Shown piece after piece: positions 1 through 7,880 of a stretch of DNA of 64,000 nucleotides; position 1 is the first letter of the stretch, and every line of letters begins with the position of its first letter. The stretch is taken from the NCBI GenBank assembly GCA_041603535.1, contig JBFIEE010000003.1, positions 1 to 64,000 on the forward strand, written 5' to 3'. The position numbers and the translations under genes were made by a program. The stretch is from HB2-32-21 sp041603535 (lineage in GTDB: Bacteria > Pseudomonadota > Gammaproteobacteria > Pseudomonadales > Porticoccaceae). The notes beneath the pieces were generated by a model that was not told the origin of the DNA, did no database searches, and saw nothing but the letters and a program-made list of their open reading frames with translations.

Positions 1-90
1 GGAGCAGTAGCCGCAGGTGGCATAAGTCCAGTCGCTGACTTTTTTGTCGGCGATAATAATGGGGTTTTTGCGCGGGCGACCAAACAACAT
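1..90 (-). CDS. nasA: Assimilatory nitrate reductase (molybdopterin oxidoreductase), N-terminal fragment
   Basis: Only the first 30 codons are inside the window; the gene runs off the left edge on the minus strand. The start ATG at 90 lies one base after the stop of the preceding PhzF-family gene. The peptide ends in WTYATCGYCS, which resembles the first cysteine pair of the N-terminal [4Fe-4S] motif of molybdopterin nitrate reductases of the NasA/NapA group. The position at the end of a nirB-nirD operon supports assimilatory nitrate reductase, which would reduce nitrate to nitrite in the cytoplasm for NirBD. The identity rests on a short fragment plus context, so another molybdopterin oxidoreductase cannot be excluded. 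Confidence 0.55.
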   Translation of the reverse strand, partial: MLFGRPRKNPIIIADKKVSDWTYATCGYCS

Positions 91-91
91 A

Positions 92-1024
92 TCAGTGGCT
101 CTCGATGTTCAGTGTGCATTCACCCACCAGCACCACTTCGCCGCCGACTCGCAGCGTGGAGGGTTTGTCGCTGTGGTGGTCCATTTCAATGTGCAACACA
201 CTGCGCCGGGTTTTATCTGTGCCGCGATCGATGGTGAAGGTGTAAGTGCCTTCGCGCATATGTTCGTGACTGCCGAGATAACCGGCAAAGCAGGGCATCA
301 CCGAGCCGATGGGCGGGTCTTCGTTGGCGCCGATGCCGGGGCCAACTAAACGTCCATGAAAGTCGGTTTCCTGATAAACGGTGCGGTTACTGAAGATAAA
401 AATTTCCTGGGCGGCCATGGCGGGTGCGCTGGACTGGCTCCAGGCGTCGAGGCTGAAACGCGCCTTACGCACTGCCTGCTGGGAAACCAGGGGCACCATC
501 AGATAGGGGAAGTTGACTGACACCAGGCGGGTGCGATAGGTGTGGGTGTCGATGTCGCGCTCATCAATACCCAGCAGACGCGCCAGCTCCGCTTCGGTCG
601 GCGTATAGCGGTCGACCACCGGATTCGCGGGCAGGGTGAACTGCACAAACAGGGGTTTGCCGTCCCGTTGGGTGAGGTTGGCGGCAATGTCGCCGGTGTT
701 CTGGCGAAATGCCAACGTAGCGCTGTTAGTCGCTAAATCAATATGTCCGGTTTCTACCAGCACGCGGGCTGCGGCCAGCATGGGATGGCCGGCAAAATCA
801 ATTTCCCCGCTGGGACTAAAAATACGCAGGCGAAACAGCGGCGGCTGGTCGGCTGCGCTGGAGACACTGCCCATGACAAAGACGGTTTGCGACAGATTCA
901 ACTCCCGGGCCATTAAGGCCATCAGGTCGTCCGACAGGTCGCTGGCTGCGGGGAACACCGCAATTTGCGCGCCCTGAAATACCTGACTGGTAAAGACGTC
1001 CGCGGTGTAATAGGAATATTTCAC
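92..1024 (-). CDS. PhzF-family isomerase/epimerase-like protein
   Basis: A 310-residue protein matching the PhzF/diaminopimelate-epimerase-like fold. It has the N-terminal YYTADVF start, the EIDFAGHPMLAAA motif (about residues 75-87) and a C-terminal DPPIGSV segment corresponding to the conserved GSxxG-type loop. PhzF enzymes catalyse isomerisation through a catalytic Glu in an LSE(S/T) motif (E45 in Pseudomonas PhzF). Here the equivalent position reads NLSQTVF with Gln46, so the classical acid/base residue appears replaced. Its start overlaps the nirD stop by four bases and its stop lies one base before the nitrate reductase start, so it is cotranscribed with nirBD. There is no phenazine pathway in the window. 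The substrate is unknown and a role in nitrate assimilation is only suggested by position. Confidence 0.85.
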   Translation of the reverse strand: MKYSYYTADVFTSQVFQGAQIAVFPAASDLSDDLMALMARELNLSQTVFVMGSVSSAADQPPLFRLRIFSPSGEIDFAGHPMLAAARVLVETGHIDLATNSATLAFRQNTGDIAANLTQRDGKPLFVQFTLPANPVVDRYTPTEAELARLLGIDERDIDTHTYRTRLVSVNFPYLMVPLVSQQAVRKARFSLDAWSQSSAPAMAAQEIFIFSNRTVYQETDFHGRLVGPGIGANEDPPIGSVMPCFAGYLGSHEHMREGTYTFTIDRGTDKTRRSVLHIEMDHHSDKPSTLRVGGEVVLVGECTLNIESH

Positions 1025-1422
1025 ATGGCCTCCAGCGAGGTGGAAATATCCACAAACACCGTGCCGTCGTTGACTCTGACGGGATAGGTAGTAATAAAAA
1101 CGTCTGCGTCTTCAAAACACTGGCCGGTGGTCAGGCTAAAGTGCTGTTTGAGTACGGGCGAAGCCACGGCCAGTTGCTCACCGATGCTGCACAAAATACC
1201 GCGACCGAGCACATTGGCCTCGCTAAAGGGATCGAAGTTGCTAATCGCGTAAACGGTGTCCGAGTCTAGCGGTCGGAACAGGGCGATCTGGGTTTCCTGC
1301 GGCGTATTTTCGTTAATCAACGCGGCAATACCCGCATCAAAGGGAATGTCCGTGACACGACAAACCGGCACCCAGATGGCGCGGTCGGCCGCTGTGCCCT
1401 GCGCTTTACTCAGGTCTGTCAT
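1021..1422 (-). CDS. nirD: Nitrite reductase [NAD(P)H] small subunit
   Basis: A 133-residue Rieske-like small subunit of assimilatory NAD(P)H nitrite reductase, which works with NirB to reduce nitrite to ammonium in the cytoplasm. Family features visible are the short single-domain length, the RVTDIPFDAGIAALI opening, the QIALFRP strand and the VLGRGILCSIGEQLAVASPVLKQHFSLTTG segment region. As is usual for NirD, the Cys/His ligands of true Rieske clusters are not all present. The start overlaps the nirB stop by four bases (ATGA-type), and its own stop overlaps the next gene's start, showing tight translational coupling. Confidence 0.93.
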   Translation of the reverse strand: MTDLSKAQGTAADRAIWVPVCRVTDIPFDAGIAALINENTPQETQIALFRPLDSDTVYAISNFDPFSEANVLGRGILCSIGEQLAVASPVLKQHFSLTTGQCFEDADVFITTYPVRVNDGTVFVDISTSLEAM

Positions 1423-3989
1423 GCGGGTACCTGTTCTTTCCTGGTGACAGCAGATTTATCGGCGCCAGCATTGATGATTTCCAGTTTCTGGGCGGGGCGA
1501 ATCTGACCGCGTTCTTCGACGAAAATAATATTGCTGTCGCCCTTGTCGCTGTTGACGAAGGGGCGGAACATTTTTAATTTCTCCGGGTTTTCGATGGTGG
1601 TTTTCCATTCGCACTGGTAGGTGCCGACAATTTGCGCCATCTCCGCTTCCAGTTGCGCGCAGATCCCCAGGGAGTCTTCGATGACCACCTCGCGCAGGTA
1701 ATCCAGACCACCCTCCATATTGTTCAACCAGGTGGAGGTGCGTTGCAGGCGATCCGCCGTGCGCACGTAAAACATCAGAAAGCGGTCGACATATTTAATG
1801 AGCGTTTGTTTGTCGAGGTCGGTGGCGAACAGGTCCGCGTGACGGGGTTTCATGCCGCCATTGCCGCACACGTACAGATTCCAGCCTTTTTCCGTGGCGA
1901 TAATGCCAAAGTCCTTGCTTTGGGCCTCGGCGCATTCGCGGGTGCAACCAGACACCGCCGACTTGATTTTGTGTGGCGAGCGCAGCCCCTTGTAGCGGTG
2001 CTCAACTTCCAGCGCCAGGGCGACGCTGTCCTGCTGACCGTAGCGGCACCAGGTGCTACCGACACAGCTTTTGACGGTGCGTAGCGCTTTGCCGTAGGCG
2101 TGACCGGTTTCAAAACCGGCGTCAATCAATTCCCGCCAAATTTCCGGCAACTGCTCCAGACGTGCACCGAATAGATCGATACGCTGGCCGCCGGTGATCT
2201 TGGTGTAGAGCTGGTATTTTTTTGCCACGGCGCCGAGGACGATCAATTTGTCCGGGGTGATTTCGCCACCGGCGATGCGCGGCACAATGGAGTAGGTGCC
2301 GTTTTTCTGCATATTACCCAGGTAACGGTCGTTGGTGTCCTGCAGGCCCGCATGTTTCGGTTCCAGCACGTAGTCGTTCCAGCAGGAGGCAAGAATGGAC
2401 GCCACCGCCGGTTTACAGATGTCGCAACCGCGACCAGTGCCGTGTTTGTCGAGCAAATCGTAGTAGGTTTTTATCTCCTCGACGCGCACCAGGTGATAGA
2501 GATCCTGGCGGGAGTAGGGGAAGTGTTCACAAATATCGGTGCTCACTTCGAGGCCCATTTTTTCCAGTTCGGCGTTGAGTACCTGGCCAACCAGCGCATT
2601 ACAGCCACCGCAACTGGTGCCCGCTTTGGTGCAGGATTTAAGCTCGCCGAGGGTGGTCGCGCCGTCGGCGATGGCAGTGCACAATGCGCCTTTGCTGACA
2701 TCATTGCAGGAGCAGATCTGCGCGCCGTCGGGCAGTGCTTCCACGCCGAGGCCGGTGACGCCGCTGCCGTTCCGCTGAGGCAGTATTAGAGCATCCGGGA
2801 ATGCCGGTAGGGGGATATCGTTGAGCACCAGTTGCAGCAGGTTGCCGTAGTCGGTGGCATCGCCAATCAGCACGGCGCCAAGGAGGCGCTTGCCGGCTTT
2901 GTCGACCACAATTTTTTTGTAAATTTCATCGCTGCCATCAATGTAGGTATAGGCGCGGCAGTCCGGCGTGTTGCCGTGGGCGTCGCCAATGCTGGCCACA
3001 TCGACCCCCATTAATTTCAGTTTGGTGCTCATATCCGCACCGGTAAAACTGTTTTTGCTGCCACCGGTGATATGTTCGGCGGCCACCTGAGCCATTTTGT
3101 AGCCCGGCGCCACCAGCCCGTAGATGCGGCCACCCCACAATGCGCATTCACCAATGGCGTAAATGTCGGGGTCCGAGGTCTGGCAGTTGTCATTGATGAC
3201 GATGCCGCCGCGCTCGCCCACGTCGAGGCCAAACTCCCGGGCCAGGGCGTCCTGGGGGCGAATACCGGCGGAGAACAGCAATACGTCGGTTTCAATTTCA
3301 CTGCCGTCGGCAAAGGTCATTTTGTGAAAGTGCTGGTCGCCAGCGCGGATATTTTGTGTGTTTTTACCGGTGTGTACGAATACTCCCAGGTCTTCAATCT
3401 TTTTACGCAGCACGGCGCCGCCGCCGTCGTCGACCTGTACCGCCATCAGCCGCGGTGCAAATTCAACCACATGGGTGGTGAGCCCGAGATCCTTTAACGC
3501 CTTGGCCGCTTCTAATCCGAGCAGGCCACCGCCGATGACGACGCCGACCGAACCGCCCGCGGCGCCCGCGCGAATGGCTTCGAGGTCTTCAATGGTGCGG
3601 TAGACAAAGCAGTTATCCCGGTCGTGGCCGGGGATCGGGGGTACAAAAGGGAAAGAGCCCGTGGCCAGCACCAGTTTGTCGTAGGCCAGGGTTTCGCCCT
3701 TGCTTGAGGTAACAGTTTTGGCGTCGCGATCAATTGACACGGCTTTGTCGCCGAGCAGCACGCGAATATTGTGCGAGGCGTAGAAACCCTCTCCAACCAG
3801 CGACAGATCGTCCGCCGAGCGACCGTTAAAAAATTCCGTGAGATGCACACGATCGTAGGCCACTCGCGGCTCTTCGCAAAAGACGGTGATATCGAAGTGA
3901 CCCGCAACGCCCGCGTCGGCCAGTGCCTGCAGAAATTTGTGGCCCACCATGCCGTTGCCGATGACTACAACCCTTTGCTTTGAACTCAT
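1419..3989 (-). CDS. nirB: Nitrite reductase [NAD(P)H] large subunit
   Basis: An 856-residue assimilatory nitrite reductase large subunit, the usual family length. Domain order is visible: N-terminal FAD/NAD(P)H module with VVVIGNGMVGHKF and VGVVIGGGLLGLEAA dinucleotide-binding motifs; a central BFD-type [2Fe-2S] region with the cysteines of CSCND and CTKAGTSCGGC; then the siroheme/[4Fe-4S] half with CVGSTWC and SGCTREC, whose cysteines bind the cluster-siroheme unit. It reduces nitrite to ammonium with six electrons from NAD(P)H. It is the first large gene of the leftward nir operon. A sigma-54-like promoter lies about 170 bases upstream, and a short leader ORF overlaps its ATG. Confidence 0.97.
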   Translation of the reverse strand: MSSKQRVVVIGNGMVGHKFLQALADAGVAGHFDITVFCEEPRVAYDRVHLTEFFNGRSADDLSLVGEGFYASHNIRVLLGDKAVSIDRDAKTVTSSKGETLAYDKLVLATGSFPFVPPIPGHDRDNCFVYRTIEDLEAIRAGAAGGSVGVVIGGGLLGLEAAKALKDLGLTTHVVEFAPRLMAVQVDDGGGAVLRKKIEDLGVFVHTGKNTQNIRAGDQHFHKMTFADGSEIETDVLLFSAGIRPQDALAREFGLDVGERGGIVINDNCQTSDPDIYAIGECALWGGRIYGLVAPGYKMAQVAAEHITGGSKNSFTGADMSTKLKLMGVDVASIGDAHGNTPDCRAYTYIDGSDEIYKKIVVDKAGKRLLGAVLIGDATDYGNLLQLVLNDIPLPAFPDALILPQRNGSGVTGLGVEALPDGAQICSCNDVSKGALCTAIADGATTLGELKSCTKAGTSCGGCNALVGQVLNAELEKMGLEVSTDICEHFPYSRQDLYHLVRVEEIKTYYDLLDKHGTGRGCDICKPAVASILASCWNDYVLEPKHAGLQDTNDRYLGNMQKNGTYSIVPRIAGGEITPDKLIVLGAVAKKYQLYTKITGGQRIDLFGARLEQLPEIWRELIDAGFETGHAYGKALRTVKSCVGSTWCRYGQQDSVALALEVEHRYKGLRSPHKIKSAVSGCTRECAEAQSKDFGIIATEKGWNLYVCGNGGMKPRHADLFATDLDKQTLIKYVDRFLMFYVRTADRLQRTSTWLNNMEGGLDYLREVVIEDSLGICAQLEAEMAQIVGTYQCEWKTTIENPEKLKMFRPFVNSDKGDSNIIFVEERGQIRPAQKLEIINAGADKSAVTRKEQVPA

Positions 3990-4123
3990 TCTCGTAAACC
4001 CCTGTTACTGCCGCTGTCTGGCCGGTGGCTTATTGCGCCAACGCTTGCACCAACGTTTGCGCCAACGCTGGTCTTTATCGATCGGTTTAAAAATGGCCAT
4101 CCAAAAAGAACCGCCGCTAACAA
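3986..4123 (-). CDS. Putative 45-residue leader ORF upstream of nirB containing 12-bp repeats
   Basis: A small minus-strand ORF that I read by hand: TTG start at 4123 preceded by GAGAGG at a good spacing, and a TGA at 3986-3988 that overlaps the nirB ATG as ATGA. The 45-residue product has a hydrophobic start (LAAVLFGWPFL), then the repeat SVGANVGASVGA, then a polar tail. It sits inside the transcript expected from the sigma-54-like promoter at 4158-4173. No homologue is recognised. It may be a leader peptide coupled to nirB translation, or simply an open frame kept open by the in-frame 12-bp repeats. The near-identical peptide at the N-terminus of PurK in this window argues that the repeat unit itself is mobile or expandable. 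Confidence 0.35.
   Translation of the reverse strand: MLAAVLFGWPFLNRSIKTSVGANVGASVGAISHRPDSGSNRGLRE
4033..4068. repeat. Three 12-bp tandem repeats in the nirB leader
   Basis: Three adjacent 12-mers with at most two differences between units; on the minus strand the unit reads AGCGTTGGCGCA or AACGTTGGTGCA. The same unit occurs at the start of purK (40714-40770) in the same reading frame, giving SVGA/NVGA peptides in both places. Confidence 0.85.
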
Positions 4124-4157
4124 TGTCGCCTCTCAATAAACACCACTAAAAGTCCTT

Positions 4158-4173
4158 AGCACACACTGTGCCA
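4158..4173 (-). promoter_or_regulatory. Sigma-54-like promoter for nirB operon
   Basis: On the minus strand this reads TGGCACAGTGTGTGCT, matching the sigma-54 consensus TGGCAC-N5-TTGCW except for one base (GTGC instead of TTGC). The invariant GG (-24) and GC (-12) have correct 12-base spacing. Transcription would begin near 4146, giving a leader of about 155 bases before nirB. Control by NtrC is inferred; no convincing NtrC site was found. Confidence 0.5.
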
Positions 4174-4295
4174 ATGCCTGGAAAACCTTGATGTTGGTAA
4201 GTTAGCGTCGCTCTGGCTGCGGGGGGTGGTCGTAAGGGCGTTGAGGCGGGGGCTTAGGTACCGAGAAAGGGTGACCATAACTAGTATTTATAGAT

Positions 4296-4309
4296 ATGAT
4301 CTTTATCAA
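4296..4309. promoter_or_regulatory. FNR/Anr-like box
   Basis: The plus strand reads ATGAT-CTTT-ATCAA, nine of ten matches to the palindrome TTGAT-N4-ATCAA bound by FNR/Anr-type oxygen-responsive regulators. It lies between the divergent nirB and nitrate transporter genes, upstream of both sigma-54-like promoters, so it could serve either direction. A chance match is possible. Confidence 0.35.
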
Positions 4310-4328
4310 AATGACTGATTATGGTGCG

Positions 4329-4355
4329 TCCGCCCCAAGTTTGGGCGGATTTTTG
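4329..4355 (+). terminator. Terminator-like hairpin in the nirB/transporter intergenic region
   Basis: The arms TCCGCCC and GGGCGGA are fully complementary around a seven-base loop and are followed on the plus strand by a run of T. No plus-strand gene ends just upstream, so it is either a transcription attenuator for a promoter further upstream or a remnant. It lies upstream of the sigma-54-like promoter at 4523, so transcripts from that promoter would not meet it. Confidence 0.5.
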
Positions 4356-4522
4356 CCCCAGTCTCGACACTCAGGCCGGTGTTTTATGCACCACACCGGA
4401 TCAGGATTGCTGCCCGGTTTATCCGCGTTAAAGTTATTTTTTCCTTAAGCATGTTGCCCTGCTTCCCTTTGGTGCCTTGCCTGAGGTGCCTGCACAGAGC
4501 AAAGACATTATGAGCGTTCTAT

Positions 4523-4538
4523 TGGCATAACGGTTGCA
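4523..4538 (+). promoter_or_regulatory. Sigma-54 promoter for the nitrate transporter gene
   Basis: The sequence TGGCATAACGGTTGCA has GG and GC at exact -24/-12 spacing and a perfect TTGCA -12 element. The predicted start is near 4550, about 90 bases before the transporter ATG. A half-conserved NtrC-type element (TGCACC-N5-GGATCA, about 4387-4403) lies roughly 140 bases upstream; that part is weak. Confidence 0.65.
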
Positions 4539-4640
4539 CTGCGGATGTTGAAAGGTGACACGGATCGGCCACGCCGCCCGTCATAACGTCCATATGTCGT
4601 TGCCTGGAAAATATTATTACGTGGAGAAACTGGTATTTTT

Positions 4641-6107
4641 ATGTCGGAAAAACTGCAGTTACTGTCATTTACAGGGAAGTATCGAATCTTACACACCACC
4701 TGGCTGGCCTTTTTTATCAGCTTTATGGTGTGGTTTAACCATGCGCCGTTGATGGTCATCATTCGCGAGGTGTTCGCGCTCAGCGATCAGGAAGTCAGTG
4801 TGCTGCTGTTACTCAATGTCGCGCTGACTATTCCGGCGCGTATTGTCGTCGGTATGTTGGTGGACACCTACGGGCCACGGCGTTTATTTTCGAGTATTTT
4901 AGTGGTGTCCGGTGTGTTGTGTAGCTTCTTTGCTCTGGCGCAGACGTTCCAGCAACTGGCGCTCGCTCGATTTTTGCTGGGCTTTGTCGGCGCTGGCTTT
5001 GTGGTGGGTATTCGCATGATTGGCGAATGGTTTCCGGCCCGGCAGGCTGGCTCGGCGCAAGGCATTTACGGCGGCTGGGGAAACTTTGGATCGGCGGCAT
5101 CGGCCATGCTGTTGCCCAGTCTCGCGTTGTGGTTTGGCGGGGAAAACGGTTGGCGCTACGCGCTACTGTGCACAGCAGCTATTTCGTTTCTCTATGGTAT
5201 TTACTATTTCTTTTCCGTCACCGATACCCCTAAAGGCTCAACTTACTTCAAACCCAAAAAAATGGGTGCCATGGAAGTGACCAGCAAGGGCGATCTGGCA
5301 CTCTATTTGGTGATGAGCGCTCCGATATACGGTGCACTCGGATTGCTCATATGGAAACTTTCGCCAGCGGGCATGGGCTGGCTTTCCGGCCAGGTCGCAT
5401 TCGTTGCTTATGCGGGCATCCTGGGCATTTATCTTTATCAGGCCTATAAAATTATTGAGGTGAACAAGGGTATTTTTAGTCAGCAAGTCCCTGAGATGTT
5501 CCGCTACCGGTTCAAACAGATTGCGATTCTGGACCTCGCCTACCTGGTGACCTTCGGTTCTGAGCTGGCACTGGTTTCTATGCTGCCGCTGTTTTATACA
5601 GATACCTTTAAGTTATCGCCGATCATGGCTGGGATGGTGGCCGGGGCTTATCCGGTGATGAATTTGATTGCCCGGCCTGGTGGCGGCGTGCTCAGTGACA
5701 GGATAGGTCGCAAGCGCTCCCTGACTATATTGTTTGCTGGCATCGTGCTGAGTTTTATGGTGCTCGGTCAGGTTACGGCGGACTGGGCAGTAGCGGCGGT
5801 CGTCTTGGTTACGTTGGTGTGTGGTCTGTTTGCCAAGGGTGGCTCCGGCGCGGTATTTGCGATGGTGCCACTGATTAGCCGCCGCATGACCGGACAGGTG
5901 GCCGGTATGGCCGGCGCCTATGGCAACGTCGGCGGTTTGGTGTTTTTGACGGTGCTGTCACTTGTCGCGCCGCAGACGTTTTTTCTGGTGATTGGTGGCG
6001 TCGGCGCGCTGGTACTGGTACTCATTCTGGTTTTTCTGGATGAACCCCGCGGTCAAACTGCCGAGGTGCTCGAAGATGGTACGGTGCAGATGATAGACGT
6101 GGCCTGA
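4641..6107 (+). CDS. MFS nitrate/nitrite transporter (NarK/NasA family)
   Basis: A 488-residue major facilitator permease with about twelve hydrophobic segments. Two Gly-rich nitrate-signature motifs are visible: GGWGNFGSAASA near residue 145 and GAYGNVGGLVFLT near residue 425. The MFS loop motif GVLSDRIGRKR is near residue 350. It would bring nitrate, and perhaps exchange nitrite, across the inner membrane for the NasA/NirBD pathway encoded divergently. A sigma-54 promoter precedes it, and a kinase/phosphatase gene starts 22 bases after its stop, so the two are likely cotranscribed. Assimilatory NasA-type rather than respiratory NarK function is inferred from context. Confidence 0.92.
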   Translation: MSEKLQLLSFTGKYRILHTTWLAFFISFMVWFNHAPLMVIIREVFALSDQEVSVLLLLNVALTIPARIVVGMLVDTYGPRRLFSSILVVSGVLCSFFALAQTFQQLALARFLLGFVGAGFVVGIRMIGEWFPARQAGSAQGIYGGWGNFGSAASAMLLPSLALWFGGENGWRYALLCTAAISFLYGIYYFFSVTDTPKGSTYFKPKKMGAMEVTSKGDLALYLVMSAPIYGALGLLIWKLSPAGMGWLSGQVAFVAYAGILGIYLYQAYKIIEVNKGIFSQQVPEMFRYRFKQIAILDLAYLVTFGSELALVSMLPLFYTDTFKLSPIMAGMVAGAYPVMNLIARPGGGVLSDRIGRKRSLTILFAGIVLSFMVLGQVTADWAVAAVVLVTLVCGLFAKGGSGAVFAMVPLISRRMTGQVAGMAGAYGNVGGLVFLTVLSLVAPQTFFLVIGGVGALVLVLILVFLDEPRGQTAEVLEDGTVQMIDVA

Positions 6108-6129
6108 AGCAGAACCGTACACTCGAGCA

Positions 6130-7839
6130 ATGAATGCCAACGAGCTGATAAGTCTGGGTCAATATTCTGACCGGGGCACTAAAGACGATAACCAGGATAG
6201 CTATGGCGTGCTGGTGCCCAAAGAACCCGCTCTGAGCTACAAGGGTATAGTCGCCGTGCTGGCGGATGGCGTCAGCGGATGCGATGCCGGCAAGGTCGCC
6301 AGCGAAACCTGTGTGGCCAGCCTGTTGGGAGACTATTACTGCACGCCGGATTCGTGGACCGTAAAAAACGCCATTGAAAAAGTGCTGCTGGCCACAAATC
6401 GTTGGATGTATGGGCAGAGTCAACAGGGCCTCGACCCGCGCAAGGGCCTGGCAACCACGCTCAGTGCATTGGTGGTGAAGTCATCCACGGGGTATATATT
6501 TCACGTTGGCGATACGCGTATCTATCGCCTGCGCGGCAATGACCTGGCGCAATTAACCAACGACCACCGTGTCTGGGTATCAGCAGACAAAAACTACCTG
6601 ACACGCGCCATGGGCATTGATCTACGACTGGACATCGATTACCACAAGTTTGTCGTTGAGCCGGGCGATATTTTTGTTCTCACCACCGACGGTGTTCACG
6701 AATATTTGTCTGACAGCGCGATTGTCGATTATGTAACCCGATACGAAAATAATCTCGACCGCGCGGCCCGCGAAATTACCACGCTGGCGCTCACCAACGG
6801 TAGTCCCGACAACGTGACTTGTCAGATTATCCGTTTTAATCAATTACCGGGCCTCGGCGAGGCAGCGCTCTATAAAAAGCTCACGGAGTTTCCCTTTCCA
6901 CCGGAGCTAAGCGCGGGGATGAAGCTGGATGGTTACCGCATCGTACGCGAACTCCATGCCAGCAAGCGCAGCCAGGTTTATTTGGCAATAGATGAGGACA
7001 GTGGTACGCAGGTGGTGCTAAAAACGCCATCGATAAATTACGAGGATGATCCGGTCTTTCTCGATATGTTTATGCACGAGGAATGGGTTGGCAGCCGACT
7101 CGATAACAGTCATATATTGCGGGTTGTCGAGCAAAGCCGGCAGCGCAACTTTCTCTACTACGTTGCCGAATATGTCGACGGACAGACTTTACGCAGCTGG
7201 ATGAATGATTGTCCGCAGGCGGATTTAACTGAGGTAAGAGAAATTACTGGGCAAATCGCCCGCGGTTTAATGGCTTTCCATAAAATGGAGATGATCCACC
7301 AGGATCTAAAGCCCGAAAATATCATGATAGACAGTCAGGGCACGGTTAAAATCATTGATTTCGGCTCCACTAAAATTGCCGGCGTAGAAGAAATTGCCTC
7401 GCCGATTCAGCGACTGACACTGCTCGGTACCAAAAACTATACGGCACCTGAATACCTGTTGGGTTATCCATGCTCACCGCGCTCAGATATTTTTTCGCTG
7501 GGCGTTATTGTCTATGAAATGATTACCGGGCACTTGCCATACGGGGATAAATATGATGAATGTGCCGTACAAAAAATGACTTATACTCCGGCACGTCGCT
7601 GGGTTCCGGAGCTGCCGGTGTGGATAGACGGCGCGCTGGAAAAAGCCCTGAAAAAGACCGCAGAGTGGCGCTATGGAGAGCTTTCTGAGTTTCTGCATGA
7701 TTTATCTAGCCCCAACGCAGAATTCCTCAATACTGTCGACGAACCCTTATTGATACGGGACCCGCTGACATTTTGGCGAGGCTTAACTGCCATCAGTATC
7801 ATCGTTAACGGCATTTTACTCATTAAATTATTCTGGTGA
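6130..7839 (+). CDS. Bifunctional PP2C phosphatase / Ser-Thr protein kinase, membrane-anchored
   Basis: A 569-residue fusion. The N-terminal PP2C domain (about residues 8-240) shows SDRGTKDDNQDSYGV, LADGVSGCDAGK, VGDTRIYRL, LTTDGVHEYL and GSPDNVTC, carrying the metal-binding Asp residues. The kinase domain (about 270-535) shows the VVLKTP lysine, the HQDLKPEN catalytic loop (non-RD, with Gln for Arg), IDFGSTK and APEYLLG. A single hydrophobic segment at the extreme C-terminus is a likely membrane anchor. It follows the nitrate transporter by 22 bases. Opposing kinase and phosphatase activities in one protein suggest reversible phosphorylation tied to nitrate uptake; the target is unknown. A 5'-truncated paralogue lies at 16638-17468. 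Confidence 0.9.
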   Translation: MNANELISLGQYSDRGTKDDNQDSYGVLVPKEPALSYKGIVAVLADGVSGCDAGKVASETCVASLLGDYYCTPDSWTVKNAIEKVLLATNRWMYGQSQQGLDPRKGLATTLSALVVKSSTGYIFHVGDTRIYRLRGNDLAQLTNDHRVWVSADKNYLTRAMGIDLRLDIDYHKFVVEPGDIFVLTTDGVHEYLSDSAIVDYVTRYENNLDRAAREITTLALTNGSPDNVTCQIIRFNQLPGLGEAALYKKLTEFPFPPELSAGMKLDGYRIVRELHASKRSQVYLAIDEDSGTQVVLKTPSINYEDDPVFLDMFMHEEWVGSRLDNSHILRVVEQSRQRNFLYYVAEYVDGQTLRSWMNDCPQADLTEVREITGQIARGLMAFHKMEMIHQDLKPENIMIDSQGTVKIIDFGSTKIAGVEEIASPIQRLTLLGTKNYTAPEYLLGYPCSPRSDIFSLGVIVYEMITGHLPYGDKYDECAVQKMTYTPARRWVPELPVWIDGALEKALKKTAEWRYGELSEFLHDLSSPNAEFLNTVDEPLLIRDPLTFWRGLTAISIIVNGILLIKLFW

Positions 7840-7880
7840 GCCGGCAGTAGGCCTGGGTCAGAATGATCGCTATGATCGAT

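Noticed and set aside
1632..2084. Plus-strand frames opposite nirB
   Set aside because: Antisense shadows of a clear NirB coding sequence.
4387..4403. NtrC binding site upstream of the transporter promoter
   Set aside because: TGCACC-N5-GGATCA matches only part of the palindrome; too weak to list as a site without a matrix score.
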